This document shows positions 42,032 to 51,013 of a DNA stretch of 64,000 bases, piece after piece. Origin of the DNA: Acidovorax sp. Leaf78. GTDB lineage: Bacteria > Pseudomonadota > Gammaproteobacteria > Burkholderiales > Burkholderiaceae_C. Below the pieces are notes generated by a model, which saw nothing but the letters and a program-made list of their open reading frames with translations, did no database searches and was not told the DNA's origin. A program made the position numbers and the translations under genes. The stretch's first letter is position 1. Every line of letters starts with the position of its first letter. The stretch spans positions 70,586-134,585 of the forward strand of contig NZ_LMLZ01000023.1 of NCBI RefSeq assembly GCF_001422735.1, in the 5' to 3' direction.

Positions 42032-42052
42032 AATTGCGAATCGTTATCATTA
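42032..42052. promoter_or_regulatory. Fur box upstream of hemP
   Basis: The sequence around TTGCGAATCGTTATCATTA matches the Fur consensus (GAATCGTTATCATTA part) and ends 33 bp before the hemP start. Confidence 0.75.
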
Positions 42053-42085
42053 GCAAAACGCAATCAAACGCACCAGGAAAAACCC

Positions 42086-42307
42086 ATGCAAGCCACTTTG
42101 ACCGCCGCTTCGATCCTGCGCCCCGCTTCTGCCAGCAAGGGGGTCTCGCACGCCGACGGGCAAGCCAGCCAACGCACCGAACTTACCGCAGCTGCGGTCG
42201 ACAGCAGCTCCCTGCTGCAGGGCCAGAAGGCCGTCGCCATCAGCCACAACGGGTCGGTGTACCGCCTGCAGGCCACCAAGCTCGGCAAGCTGATCCTGAC
42301 CAAATAA
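42086..42307 (+). CDS. hemP: hemin uptake protein HemP
   Basis: The 73-residue product ends with the HemP signature VAISHNGSVYRLQATKLGKL. HemP is a short iron-regulated protein that normally precedes a haem receptor gene and promotes its expression in Burkholderia. Here a Fur box precedes it, but no haem receptor follows: the next gene is convergent. ATG 42086 follows CAGGAAAAA. Confidence 0.92.
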   Translation: MQATLTAASILRPASASKGVSHADGQASQRTELTAAAVDSSSLLQGQKAVAISHNGSVYRLQATKLGKLILTK

Positions 42308-42513
42308 GGCGGCAGTTACAGCCATCACCAACACCCGCCGCAGCCCGCGCCTGACCGGTCTTTGCACCTATAGCGCCGCCAGCGGTACCCAGTTTCATCG
42401 TGGGGCGACTCCCGGGCTTTCAACAAGCTCGCAAGGGTCGTTTTTGCCAGCCAACGGGTTCACCCCCGCGTAGCCAGGCTTTTTTTGTACCCCAGGGTTC
42501 TTCGCTCGCAACA

Positions 42514-42541
42514 AAAAAACCGGCCTTGAGCCGGTTTTTTT
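42514..42541. terminator. bidirectional terminator between hemP and the GlcG-like gene
   Basis: AAAAAACCGGC and GCCGGTTTTTT pair over 11 bp around a CTTGA loop, with U-tracts in both directions, fitting the convergent genes on either side. Confidence 0.9.
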
Positions 42542-42588
42542 GTGGGCGACGCCAGCGTCACCCGGTGCATTTCAATAGATTTTACCCG

Positions 42589-42632
42589 CCAGCGCTTGAT
42601 GGGCAAGCGCTGGAAGCTATCTATTTGATAGC
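42589..42632. repeat. dispersed palindromic repeat (best-preserved copy)
   Basis: CCAGCGCTTG and CAAGCGCTGG (42589-42598, 42604-42613) and then GCTATC-TATTT-GATAGC (42616-42632) form two adjacent perfect hairpins. This is the clearest example of the family in the window. Confidence 0.8.
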
Positions 42633-42636
42633 AAAT

Positions 42637-43044
42637 TCAAAGACCCAGTGCAGCGATGCCGGCACGCGCGACCTGCGCGTCTTCGGTGGACTTCACGCCG
42701 CTCACGCCCACCGCGCCCAGGCACTGGCCGTCCTTGAGGATCGGCACACCGCCTTCGAGCAGGCCGTCGATGCCGGGCGCGCTCAGGAACGCGGTGCGGC
42801 CACCGTTGACGATGTCTTCATACACCTTGCTCTCGCGGCGGCCCAGGGCGGCCGTGCGGGCCTTGGAGGGGGCGATGTGCGAGGACACGGCCGCGGCACC
42901 GTCCAGGCGCTGCAGCCACAGCAGGTGGCCGCCATCATCCACGATGGCGATGGTCACGGCCCAATGGTTCTTCAGGGCTTCGGCTTCGGCAGCGGCGGCA
43001 ATGGCCTTGACGTCGGCGAGTTCGAGTTCGTGCTTGGTCTTCAT
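42637..43044 (-). CDS. GlcG/HbpS-family haem-binding-like protein
   Basis: The 135-residue protein (start MKTKHELEL at 43044) has the GlcG/HbpS fold: AVTIAIVDDGGHLLWLQRLDGA, SKARTAALG and GLLEGGVPILKDGQCLGAVGVSG. Members bind haem or act in glycolate or corrinoid pathways; function is not resolved. Its 3' end lies next to a dispersed repeat. An in-frame upstream extension to 43143 is unlikely. Confidence 0.88.
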   Translation of the reverse strand: MKTKHELELADVKAIAAAAEAEALKNHWAVTIAIVDDGGHLLWLQRLDGAAAVSSHIAPSKARTAALGRRESKVYEDIVNGGRTAFLSAPGIDGLLEGGVPILKDGQCLGAVGVSGVKSTEDAQVARAGIAALGL

Positions 43045-43287
43045 GGATGTGTCCGGGTGGAGGAAAAGAAAGAGTCGAAGAAAGGTCGCCCGGACGAACC
43101 GCAGGGGCCCGCCGAAGCAGTGAACCATCAAGCATAGCGGCATCGCCAGGGCTGCTCACCCCTATGCAGGGTGAAAGTACCCTTACCAAAAGTAGGTAAG
43201 CGGGTGCGGTCATTGCAAGGCCAAAAACCGTCTCCACCTAGAATTTGCAATGTCTGCGCTGTGCAGGCCAACAAGGAGAGACACAAG

Positions 43288-43983
43288 ATGAATGACCATG
43301 TCACCACCCTGGGCCACTCTGCGGGCTATGGCATCTCGCAGGAAGACCGCCACCGGGTTCTTCGCAATACCTACTGGCTGCTCGCGCTGAGCATGATCCC
43401 CACGGTGCTGGGCGCCTGGGTCGGCGTGGCCACCGGCATCACCCAGTCGCTGCGCGGCGGCGTGGGCCTGATCGTGTTCCTGGGCGGCGCGTTCGCCTTC
43501 ATGTTCGCGATCGAAAAGACCAAGCGCTCTGCAGCCGGCGTGCCCGTGCTGCTGGCCTTCACGTTCTTCATGGGGCTGATGCTCTCGCGCCTGATCGGCA
43601 TGGTGCTGGGCTTCAAGAACGGTACCGACCTCATCATGACCGCGTTTGCGGGCACCGCCGGCGTGTTCTTCGTGATGGCCAGCCTGGCCAGCGTGATCAA
43701 GCGCGACCTGTCGGGCATGGGCAAGTGGCTGTTCGTGGGCGCCATGGTGCTCATGGTGGGCGGCATCATCAACGTGTTCGTCGGCTCCAGCGTGGGCATG
43801 ATGGCGATCTCGATGGCGGCCATCGGCATCTTCAGCGCCTACATGCTGTACGACATCAAGCAGATCCTGGACGGCGGCGAGACCAACTACATCAGCGCCA
43901 CCCTGGCCCTGTACCTGGACGTGTTCAACGTGTTCCAGAGCCTGCTGGCCCTGCTGGGCATCATGGGCGGAGAAAAGGAATAA
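43288..43983 (+). CDS. yccA: Bax inhibitor-1/YccA-family membrane protein
   Basis: The 231-residue protein has seven membrane helices and the family motifs near the C terminus (GIFSAYMLYDIKQIL and TLALYLDVFNVFQSLL). YccA interacts with and modulates the FtsH protease. ATG 43288 follows CAAGGAGAG. A terminator lies 130 bp downstream. Confidence 0.92.
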   Translation: MNDHVTTLGHSAGYGISQEDRHRVLRNTYWLLALSMIPTVLGAWVGVATGITQSLRGGVGLIVFLGGAFAFMFAIEKTKRSAAGVPVLLAFTFFMGLMLSRLIGMVLGFKNGTDLIMTAFAGTAGVFFVMASLASVIKRDLSGMGKWLFVGAMVLMVGGIINVFVGSSVGMMAISMAAIGIFSAYMLYDIKQILDGGETNYISATLALYLDVFNVFQSLLALLGIMGGEKE

Positions 43984-44110
43984 GCCCCTTGAGCGGATGC
44001 GCCGCTTCCCCCAAGGGGGACGCACCCGGTGGCCCGGCGAAGCCGGTTCCACGGTTGCACTGGCCTGGGACCGCGCCAGTTTCTACGGCCGCTTCACAGC
44101 GTGCGCCACA

Positions 44111-44138
44111 AGGCTCCTTCGGGAGCCTTTTTGTTTTT
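44111..44138 (+). terminator. terminator after the yccA-like gene
   Basis: AGGCTCC and GGAGCCT pair around a TTCG loop and are followed by TTTTGTTTTTG. Confidence 0.85.
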
Positions 44139-44199
44139 GTTGAGCCCGCACCAAGGTCAAGCCTCAATAGCGGCGCAGTCCTGCCGATAATGCAAGTAC

Positions 44200-44574
44200 A
44201 TGTATCGCAATCTGCCCTCCACCCCGCTGCGGCTGCTGGCCGTAGCCGCCCTTGCGCTGCTGCTGACTGGCTGCGACAAGATCCCTGGCCTGGGCCCTGA
44301 TCCGCGCGTGGCGCAGCGCGATGCCGAGGCCAAGGCCATCGGCGGCGCCTGCCGCCACGCCCTGCGCGGCCTGGAGGATTGCTACACGCTCAACCCCAAG
44401 GCCGCCAAGGCATCCGTCTTTGCCGGCTGGAAGGACATGGACGCCTACATGCGCGAGAACAAGATCGAAGGCGCGCCGTCGGTGCTGGGCGAGGTGAAGA
44501 AGCCCGAGCGCAAGGGCAGTGCCGACATCGAGACCGAGACGCGGGACCCTGCAGCCAGCCGAAGCCGCAGCTGA
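44200..44574 (+). CDS. small lipoprotein of unknown function
   Basis: The 124-residue product has a lipoprotein signal: MYRNLPSTPLRLLAVAALAL, then LLTGC, with the lipidated Cys at about residue 25. The mature part has a conserved-looking GGACRHALRGLEDCYTLNP segment with two Cys and a charged tail. Family not recognised. It is convergent with rlmD. Confidence 0.7.
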   Translation: MYRNLPSTPLRLLAVAALALLLTGCDKIPGLGPDPRVAQRDAEAKAIGGACRHALRGLEDCYTLNPKAAKASVFAGWKDMDAYMRENKIEGAPSVLGEVKKPERKGSADIETETRDPAASRSRS

Positions 44575-44590
44575 GCCGCTCGCAGATGAA

Positions 44591-44607
44591 GGCTCCTTTC
44601 AGGAGCC
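44591..44607. terminator. convergent hairpin between the lipoprotein gene and rlmD
   Basis: GGCTCCT-TTC-AGGAGCC is a 7-bp hairpin between the convergent genes. It lacks a T run on the plus strand, so its strength is doubtful. Confidence 0.4.
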
Positions 44608-44683
44608 ATTTCAAACTAAGACCTGAAGACGCCCAAGGCGGCAACGCCACCAGGGCGTCCATCGGGGCTCCAATCGCGGGCGA

Positions 44684-46144
44684 TCAAGCCCGCTCGAACA
44701 CCGCCATGCTCTCGACGTGCGCCGTGTGCGGGAACATGTTGACCATGCCCGCCGCAGTGCACTTGTAACCGGCCCTGTGCACCAGCAGGCCCGCATCCCG
44801 TGCCAGCGTGGCGGGGTTGCAGCTCACATACACAATGCGCTGCGGCGGGGTCCAGCTCTCGGCCCCGGGCGGCAGCGGGCCTGCACCCTCGGCACCGATG
44901 CGGGACTGCTCCAGGTCTGCCAGCGCGGTGGCCAGCGCAAAGGCACCTTCGCGCGGTGGGTCCACCAGCCACTTCTCGGCCGAGCCGTCGGCCACCAGCA
45001 TTGCGGGCGTCATCTCGAAAAGGTTGCGTGCTACAAAATCAGTAGCTGCCAGCGCTTTACTGCCGCGCGGCAGAGCCTGATTTAATGCATAGTTTTCGCG
45101 CGAACGGGCGACCAGCGCCTCGCTGCCCTCGATGCCCAGCACCTCGCGGGCCTGCGTGGCCAGGGGCAGCGTGAAGTTGCCCAGGCCGCAGAACCAGTCG
45201 ATGACGCGCTCGTGCGGCTGCACATCCAGCAGGCGCAGTGCCCGGCTGACCAGCACCCGGTTGATGTGCGGGTTGACCTGCGTGAAGTCGGTGGGCTTGA
45301 AGGGCATGGTGATGCCAAAGTCCGGCAGCGCGTACGACAGCTGTTCGCCGCCCTCGTCGAGCAGCTTCACCGTGTCCGGGCCCTTGGGCTGCAGCCACCA
45401 TTGCACGCCGTGCTCGGCGGCAAAGGCACGCAGCCGCGCAATGTCGTCGGCGCTCAGCGGCTCCAAGTGCCGCAGCACCAGGGCGGTCACCGTGTCGCCA
45501 CAGGCCAGCTCGATCTGCGGGCAGGTGTCGCGCGCGTCCATTCCGGCGATCAGCGCACGCAGCGGCATCAGCATCGCATCCACGTGCGGGGGCAGGATCC
45601 TGCAGGTCTGCATGTCCGCCACGTAGCGGCTCTTGCGCTCATGAAAGCCCACCAGCACCGTGCCCTTCTTGATCACATGGCGCACGGACAGGCGGGCGCG
45701 GTAGCGGTAGCCCCAGGCGGGCCCCTCGATGGGCCGCATGACGGTTTCGGCCTTGACCTTGCCCAGGTGCCAGAGGTTGTCTTCCAGCACGCGCTGCTTG
45801 ACGGCCACCTGCGCGCCCACGTGAAGGTGCTGCATCTTGCAGCCGCCGCAGGCCCCGGCGTGCAGGCCGAAGTGCGGGCAGCCAGGGCGCACGCGCTGCG
45901 ACGACTCGCGGTGGATCGCCGTCAGGCTGGCTTGCTCCCAGTTGTTCTTCTTGCGGTGGGTGTTGGCCGTGACCAGCTCGAACGGCAGGGCGCCGTCGAT
46001 GAAGACGACCTTGCCATCGGGCTTGCGGGCCACGCCCTGGGCGTCCAGGTCCATGGACTGCACCTGCAGCCAGCCGTCGGGCAGGTCTGCGCCGTCTTGT
46101 GCGGCGGGTTCAAACGAGGGGGATAGTTCTTTCGGTTCGCTCAT
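44684..46144 (-). CDS. rlmD: 23S rRNA (uracil-1939-C5)-methyltransferase RlmD
   Basis: The 486-residue protein has an N-terminal TRAM-like region, the iron-sulphur motif [14 protein letters not shown] (with a fourth Cys further on), the SAM-binding [14 protein letters not shown] motif and the catalytic [11 protein letters not shown] motif. It methylates U1939 of 23S rRNA. Between the SAM-binding region and the FVARNLFEM block a stretch of about 15 residues ([15 protein letters not shown]) is encoded by a degenerate dispersed repeat. Confidence 0.95.
   Translation of the reverse strand: MSEPKELSPSFEPAAQDGADLPDGWLQVQSMDLDAQGVARKPDGKVVFIDGALPFELVTANTHRKKNNWEQASLTAIHRESSQRVRPGCPHFGLHAGACGGCKMQHLHVGAQVAVKQRVLEDNLWHLGKVKAETVMRPIEGPAWGYRYRARLSVRHVIKKGTVLVGFHERKSRYVADMQTCRILPPHVDAMLMPLRALIAGMDARDTCPQIELACGDTVTALVLRHLEPLSADDIARLRAFAAEHGVQWWLQPKGPDTVKLLDEGGEQLSYALPDFGITMPFKPTDFTQVNPHINRVLVSRALRLLDVQPHERVIDWFCGLGNFTLPLATQAREVLGIEGSEALVARSRENYALNQALPRGSKALAATDFVARNLFEMTPAMLVADGSAEKWLVDPPREGAFALATALADLEQSRIGAEGAGPLPPGAESWTPPQRIVYVSCNPATLARDAGLLVHRAGYKCTAAGMVNMFPHTAHVESMAVFERA
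45030..45075. repeat. dispersed repeat inserted in the rlmD reading frame
   Basis: GCTAC-AAAATCA-GTAGC (45030-45046) and then CCAGCGCTTT with the palindrome CTGCCGCGCGGCAG match the GCTATC/AGCGCT design of intergenic copies. It is translated in frame within rlmD. Confidence 0.6.
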
Positions 46145-46199
46145 CCCCCGATTGTCTCAGGCCCGGGACTGCGCCTGTCCGAGCCGTGACAGGAATACC

Positions 46200-46499
46200 T
46201 CAGCTGCGGTCGGCGCGTGCAGCGCGCATGCCCGGCGCACCGCGCATGGAGGCGGAGGCGAGCGGCAGCTTGTTGATGGTGAGATCGCAATTGTGATTGT
46301 CGGGCGTGAACACCAGCGTCGAGTTGGGCGCCACCACCGGCAAGGTCTCGTGGATCTGGCGGGACAAATCGATCGGTGGCTCCGGAGCGCGGTACACGAT
46401 GTCCTTGTCGGGGCCGTACACCACGTAGCACGACGCCATGGCCGACTGGCTGAAGAATGCAGCCACCAGGGCTGCGGCAGCGTATGGAAGGACCTTCAT
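46200..46499 (-). CDS. small secreted protein of unknown function
   Basis: The 99-residue product has a clear Sec signal peptide (MKVLPYAAAALVAAFFSQS, cleavage near AMA-S) and a mature domain with two cysteines (C24 and C68), suggesting one disulphide in the periplasm. The YVVYGPDKDIVYRAPEPPIDLS segment is distinctive. Similar short proteins occur in Comamonadaceae. No function is known to me. Confidence 0.7.
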   Translation of the reverse strand: MKVLPYAAAALVAAFFSQSAMASCYVVYGPDKDIVYRAPEPPIDLSRQIHETLPVVAPNSTLVFTPDNHNCDLTINKLPLASASMRGAPGMRAARADRS

Positions 46500-46621
46500 G
46501 TTTCTTCTCCTGAGTCAGACGTATTTACCGGTCATTATGCTGGCTTTGCCCCGCCCAGCCAACGCCGCTGTCGCGTGAAAGCCGCTGCGGGCCAACGGCG
46601 CGGCTGTGGTGCCGCAGCGCT

Positions 46622-47101
46622 TCACGACAGATGGAGAAAGAGGTGGTTGGTGTGCTTGACCTCTTCCATCACGGCGTAGGTGCGCGTCTCGCGCACGCCG
46701 GGCAGCTGCCACAGTACGGCCCCGGCGAACACGCGGTACGCATTCATGTCGGCCGAACGGGTCTTGAGCAGGTAGTCGAAGCCACCCGCCACCATGTGGC
46801 ACTCCATGATCTCGGGGTGCACCTGCACGGCGGCCTTGAACTGGTCGAACACGTTGGGCGTGGTGCGGTCGAGCAGCACCTCCACAAACACCAGCATGCC
46901 CGCGCCCAGCCGCAGCGGGTTGAGCCGCGCCTCGTAGCCCAGGATGAAGCCGTCCCGCGTGAGCCGCTGCACACGCGCCAGCACCGCGGTGGGCGATAGG
47001 GCTACAGCCTCCGCCAGCTTGAGGTTGGCAATGCGCCCGTCTTCCTGCAGGATCGACAAAATTCTGCGGTCGATACGGTCCAGATCGGTGTCGTTGGTCA
47101 T
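46622..47101 (-). CDS. Lrp/AsnC-family regulator, likely activator of putA
   Basis: The 159-residue protein has an N-terminal HTH (DRIDRRILSILQEDGRI, LAEAVALSPTAVLARVQRL) and a C-terminal RAM ligand domain (VFVEVLLDRTT, VHPEIMECHMVAGGFDYLL). It is divergent from putA across 127 bp, the standard arrangement for PutR/BkdR-type proline-responsive activators. The proline role is inferred from this neighbourhood. ATG 47101 is chosen over an upstream GTG at 47107. Confidence 0.9.
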   Translation of the reverse strand: MTNDTDLDRIDRRILSILQEDGRIANLKLAEAVALSPTAVLARVQRLTRDGFILGYEARLNPLRLGAGMLVFVEVLLDRTTPNVFDQFKAAVQVHPEIMECHMVAGGFDYLLKTRSADMNAYRVFAGAVLWQLPGVRETRTYAVMEEVKHTNHLFLHLS

Positions 47102-47228
47102 TGGCACTAGTGATTAATTCGGTCAATAAACCAATTTTCGACCATTTATTCATCGCGACTCCAGAGATGATCCGTTTCAGTGGGTCTGACAGCCGTCGGG
47201 CCCGAACATTTCTCTTCGAGAACCCGCC
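47102..47228. promoter_or_regulatory. lrp-type regulator/putA divergent promoter region
   Basis: An AT-rich patch (GATTAATTCGGTCAATAAAC and GACCATTTATTCATCG) fills the 127-bp space between the divergent genes and probably contains both promoters and Lrp-type sites. No single operator was delimited. Confidence 0.5.
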
Positions 47229-50200
47229 ATGACAACGACCGCCGCCGCCTTTGCCGACTTTGCCCCGCGCACCCCGCTGGCCAACCCGCTGCGCGCCGCC
47301 ATCACCGCCGCCTGCCGCCGCCCGGAACCCGAAGCCCTGGCACCGCTGCTGGAGCAGGCCCGTGGGCCGCAGGACCTGGCCGCGGCATCGCAACAACTGG
47401 CGCTGCGCATCGCAGGCGCCCTGCGCCAGCGCAAGGCCGCCAGCGGCCGCGCGGGCATCGTGCAGGGGCTGCTGCAGGAGTTTTCGCTCTCGTCCCAGGA
47501 GGGCGTGGCCCTGATGTGCCTGGCCGAGGCGCTGCTGCGCATCCCCGATGCGGCCACGCGCGATGCACTCATCCGCGACAAGATCAGCAACGGCCAGTGG
47601 GAGCCCCACCTGGGCAAGAGCCCTTCGCTGTTCGTCAACGCCGCCACCTGGGGCCTGCTGATCACCGGCAAACTGGTCGCCACGCACAGCGAAGGCAGCC
47701 TGGGCGCATCGCTGGGCCGGCTCATCGGCCGGGGCGGCGAGCCGCTGATCCGCAAGGGCGTGGACATGGCCATGCGCATGATGGGCGAGCAGTTCGTCAC
47801 CGGCGAGACCATTGCCGAGGCGCTGAACAACGCGCGCCGCATGGAGGCCGAGGGCTTTCGTTATTCCTACGACATGCTGGGCGAGGCCGCGCTGACCAGC
47901 GCCGATGCCGAGCGCTACTACGCCTCGTACGAGCAGGCCATCCACGCCATCGGCAAGGCATCGGCCGGGCGCGGCATCTACGAAGGCCCCGGCATCTCGA
48001 TCAAGCTGTCGGCCCTGCACCCGCGCTACAGCCGCGCGCAGTTCGCCCGCGTGATGGACGAGCTCTACCCGCTGGTGCTGCGCCTGACCGAGCTGGCTAA
48101 AAGCTACGACATCGGCATCAACATCGACGCCGAAGAGGCCGACCGGCTGGAGATCTCGCTCGACCTGCTCGAGCGCCTGTGCCATGAGCCCAGCCTTGCG
48201 GGCTGGAACGGCATCGGCTTCGTGATCCAGGCCTACCAGAAGCGCTGCCCCTACGTCATCGACTTCGTCATCGACCTGGCACGCCGCACCCGCCGCCGCC
48301 TCATGGTGCGCCTGGTCAAGGGCGCCTACTGGGACAGCGAGATCAAGCGCGCTCAGATCGACGGTCTGGCCGACTACCCGGTCTACACCCGCAAGGTGCA
48401 CACCGATGTCTCCTACGTGGCCTGCGCACGCAAGCTGCTGGCCGCGCCCGAGGCCGTGTACCCGCAGTTCGCCACGCACAACGCCGAGACCCTGGCCACC
48501 ATCTACCACCTGGCGGGCAGCAACTACTACGCGGGGCAGTATGAGTTTCAGTGCCTGCACGGCATGGGCGAGCCGCTGTACGAGCAGGTGGTGGGCGCCG
48601 TCAGTGCGGGCAAGCTGGGCCGAGAAACAGGAAAGGCCGGCCTGGGCCGGCCGTGCCGCATCTACGCCCCCGTGGGCACGCACGAGACGTTGCTGGCCTA
48701 CCTGGTGCGCCGCTTGCTCGAGAACGGTGCCAATACCTCCTTCGTGAATCGCATCGCCGACGAGACCATCGCCCTGGCCGAACTGGTGCGCAGCCCCGTG
48801 CAGGTGGTGGACGAAGCCGCCGCTCGTGAGGGCACGGCCGCCCTGCCCCACCCGCGCATTCCGCTACCAGCGGCGCTGTACGGCAACGGCCGCACCAACT
48901 CGCAAGGGCTCGACATCGCCAGCGACGCCACGCTGGCGCAGCTCGCCGCCACGCTGCAGGCCAGCGCGCAGCACGATTGGAAGGCCGGCCCGCTGCTCGC
49001 TACCGATGCGCCCACCGGCCCGACCATCCCCGTGCGCAACCCCGCCGACCTGCGCGACCTGGTCGGCCAGGTGCAGGAGGCCACGGCCGACGACGTAGAC
49101 CAGGCCCTGAAGAACGCGCAGCACGCGGCATCCGCCTGGGCCGCCACCGCCCCTGCCGAACGCGCCGCCACCCTGCAGCGCGCCGCCGACCTGCTCGAAG
49201 CGCGCCTGCAGCCGCTGATGGGCCTGCTGATGCGCGAGGCCGGCAAGAGCGCCAGCAACGCCATCGCCGAGGTGCGCGAGGCCGTGGACTTTCTCCGCTA
49301 CTACGCGGCCCAGGTCGACAGCACCTTCGACAACACCACGCACATACCCCTGGGCCCGGTGGCCTGCATCAGCCCCTGGAACTTTCCGCTGGCCATCTTC
49401 ATGGGCCAGGTGGCCGCGGCGCTGGCCGCGGGCAACCCGGTGCTGGCCAAGCCGGCCGAGCAGACGCCGCTGATCGCGGTCGAGGCCGTGCGCTTGCTGT
49501 GGCAGGCCGGCGTGCCGCGCGGCGCGGTGCAGCTGCTGCCCGGCCAGGGCGAGACCGTGGGCGCGGGCTTGATCGGCGACGACCGTGTCATGGGCGTGAT
49601 GTTCACCGGCTCCACCGAAGTCGCACGCATCCTGCAACGCACCATCGCCGGCAGACTCGATGCCGCCGGCCGCCCCATCCCGCTGATCGCCGAGACGGGT
49701 GGTCTGAACGCGATGATCGTGGACTCCTCTGCCCTGGTGGAACAGGTGGTGGCCGACGCTGTGTCTTCGGCCTTTGACAGCGCCGGCCAGCGCTGCTCCG
49801 CCCTGCGCGTGCTGTGCGTGCAAGATGACGCCGCCGACCGCGTGGTCGAGATGCTCAAGGGCGCTATGGGCGAGCTGCGCCTGGGCAATCCCGCAGCGCT
49901 GGCGGTAGACGTCGGTCCGGTGATCGACGCCGAGGCCCAGGCGGGCATCCACAAGCACATCGATGCCCTGAAGGCCAAGGGCCTCTCCGTGTACCAGCAC
50001 TGCCGCAGCGATGAAGCCGAGGCCGCGCAGGGCACCTTTGTGCCGCCCACGCTCATCGAGCTGAACAGCATCAGCGAGCTGAAGCGCGAAGTCTTCGGCC
50101 CCGTGCTGCACCTGGTGCGCTATGCGCGCCAGGACCTGGACCAGCTGCTCGACCAGATCAACGCCACCGGCTACGGCCTGACCCAGGGCGTTCACACCCG

Positions 50201-51002
50201 CATCGACGAGACCATCGCCCGCGTGGTGGACCGCGCGCACGCCGGCAACGTGTACGTCAACCGCAACATGGTGGGTGCCGTGGTGGGCGTGCAGCCCTTC
50301 GGCGGCGAAGGCCTGTCGGGCACAGGCCCCAAGGCTGGCGGCCCGCTGTACCTGCTGCGCCTGCTGGCCGAGCGCCCGGCCAACGCACTGGCGCAGACCT
50401 TCGCCGCCGCCGACCGCACCACCCCGCCCGACACCACCAGCCGGGACAAGTTGCTCACCCCACTGCATGCGCTGGAGCGCTGGGCCCAAACGCAGGGCCA
50501 CAGCGCGCTCGCCGCCACCTGCCGCCGCTTTGCCGCCGAGACCCAGAGCGGCACGGCGCGCACGCTGCCCGGGCCCACTGGCGAACGCAACGTCTACAGC
50601 CTGCTGCCACGTGCCACCGTGCTGTGCATCGCCACCACGCAGGATGAACTGCTGACCCAGCTGGCCGCCGTGCTGGCCAGCGGCGGCGAGGCCGTGTGGA
50701 GCGATGCCCACACCGCCCTTCGCACTACACTGCCCGCCGAGGTGCAGGCGCGCATCACCACCGCCGGCAACGCCCTGGCTGACGGCAGCATCGACCTGGC
50801 CGCCGTGTTGCACCATGGCAGCCCCGAATCACTGCGCAGCCTCTGTGAGCAAATCGCACGCCGCCCCGGCCCCATCGTTGCCGTCACGGCCCTGCAACCC
50901 GGCAGCACCGAGGTGCCGCTGGAACGCCTGGTGACCGAGCGCGCGCTGAGCGTGAACACGGCAGCGGCAGGCGGCAATGCCAGCCTGATGACCATCGGCT
51001 GA
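47229..51002 (+). CDS. putA: bifunctional proline dehydrogenase / glutamate-semialdehyde dehydrogenase PutA
   Basis: The 1257-residue enzyme has a PRODH barrel (about 130 to 470) with GNGIGFVIQAYQKR-type and LVRLVKGAYWDSEIKRAQ motifs and an ALDH domain (about 600 to 1060) with FDSAGQRCSALRV around the catalytic Cys. A C-terminal domain of about 180 residues follows. There is no N-terminal ribbon-helix-helix, so it is not self-regulating like Escherichia coli PutA; the divergent Lrp-type gene fits that. It oxidises proline to glutamate, with the intermediate channelled between active sites. Confidence 0.96.
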   Translation: MTTTAAAFADFAPRTPLANPLRAAITAACRRPEPEALAPLLEQARGPQDLAAASQQLALRIAGALRQRKAASGRAGIVQGLLQEFSLSSQEGVALMCLAEALLRIPDAATRDALIRDKISNGQWEPHLGKSPSLFVNAATWGLLITGKLVATHSEGSLGASLGRLIGRGGEPLIRKGVDMAMRMMGEQFVTGETIAEALNNARRMEAEGFRYSYDMLGEAALTSADAERYYASYEQAIHAIGKASAGRGIYEGPGISIKLSALHPRYSRAQFARVMDELYPLVLRLTELAKSYDIGINIDAEEADRLEISLDLLERLCHEPSLAGWNGIGFVIQAYQKRCPYVIDFVIDLARRTRRRLMVRLVKGAYWDSEIKRAQIDGLADYPVYTRKVHTDVSYVACARKLLAAPEAVYPQFATHNAETLATIYHLAGSNYYAGQYEFQCLHGMGEPLYEQVVGAVSAGKLGRETGKAGLGRPCRIYAPVGTHETLLAYLVRRLLENGANTSFVNRIADETIALAELVRSPVQVVDEAAAREGTAALPHPRIPLPAALYGNGRTNSQGLDIASDATLAQLAATLQASAQHDWKAGPLLATDAPTGPTIPVRNPADLRDLVGQVQEATADDVDQALKNAQHAASAWAATAPAERAATLQRAADLLEARLQPLMGLLMREAGKSASNAIAEVREAVDFLRYYAAQVDSTFDNTTHIPLGPVACISPWNFPLAIFMGQVAAALAAGNPVLAKPAEQTPLIAVEAVRLLWQAGVPRGAVQLLPGQGETVGAGLIGDDRVMGVMFTGSTEVARILQRTIAGRLDAAGRPIPLIAETGGLNAMIVDSSALVEQVVADAVSSAFDSAGQRCSALRVLCVQDDAADRVVEMLKGAMGELRLGNPAALAVDVGPVIDAEAQAGIHKHIDALKAKGLSVYQHCRSDEAEAAQGTFVPPTLIELNSISELKREVFGPVLHLVRYARQDLDQLLDQINATGYGLTQGVHTRIDETIARVVDRAHAGNVYVNRNMVGAVVGVQPFGGEGLSGTGPKAGGPLYLLRLLAERPANALAQTFAAADRTTPPDTTSRDKLLTPLHALERWAQTQGHSALAATCRRFAAETQSGTARTLPGPTGERNVYSLLPRATVLCIATTQDELLTQLAAVLASGGEAVWSDAHTALRTTLPAEVQARITTAGNALADGSIDLAAVLHHGSPESLRSLCEQIARRPGPIVAVTALQPGSTEVPLERLVTERALSVNTAAAGGNASLMTIG

Positions 51003-51013
51003 CGGCTGCGGAC

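Larger units (their letters stand above)
42308..42636. other. intergenic region after hemP (terminator and repeat)
   Basis: No gene is supported in these 329 bp. They hold a strong terminator at 42514-42541 and a dispersed repeat at 42589-42632, both listed separately. Confidence 0.6.

Noticed and set aside
46515..48851. 778-codon minus-strand frame spanning the lrp-type gene and the start of putA
   Set aside because: It crosses two clear genes in other frames and changes composition abruptly where they change.
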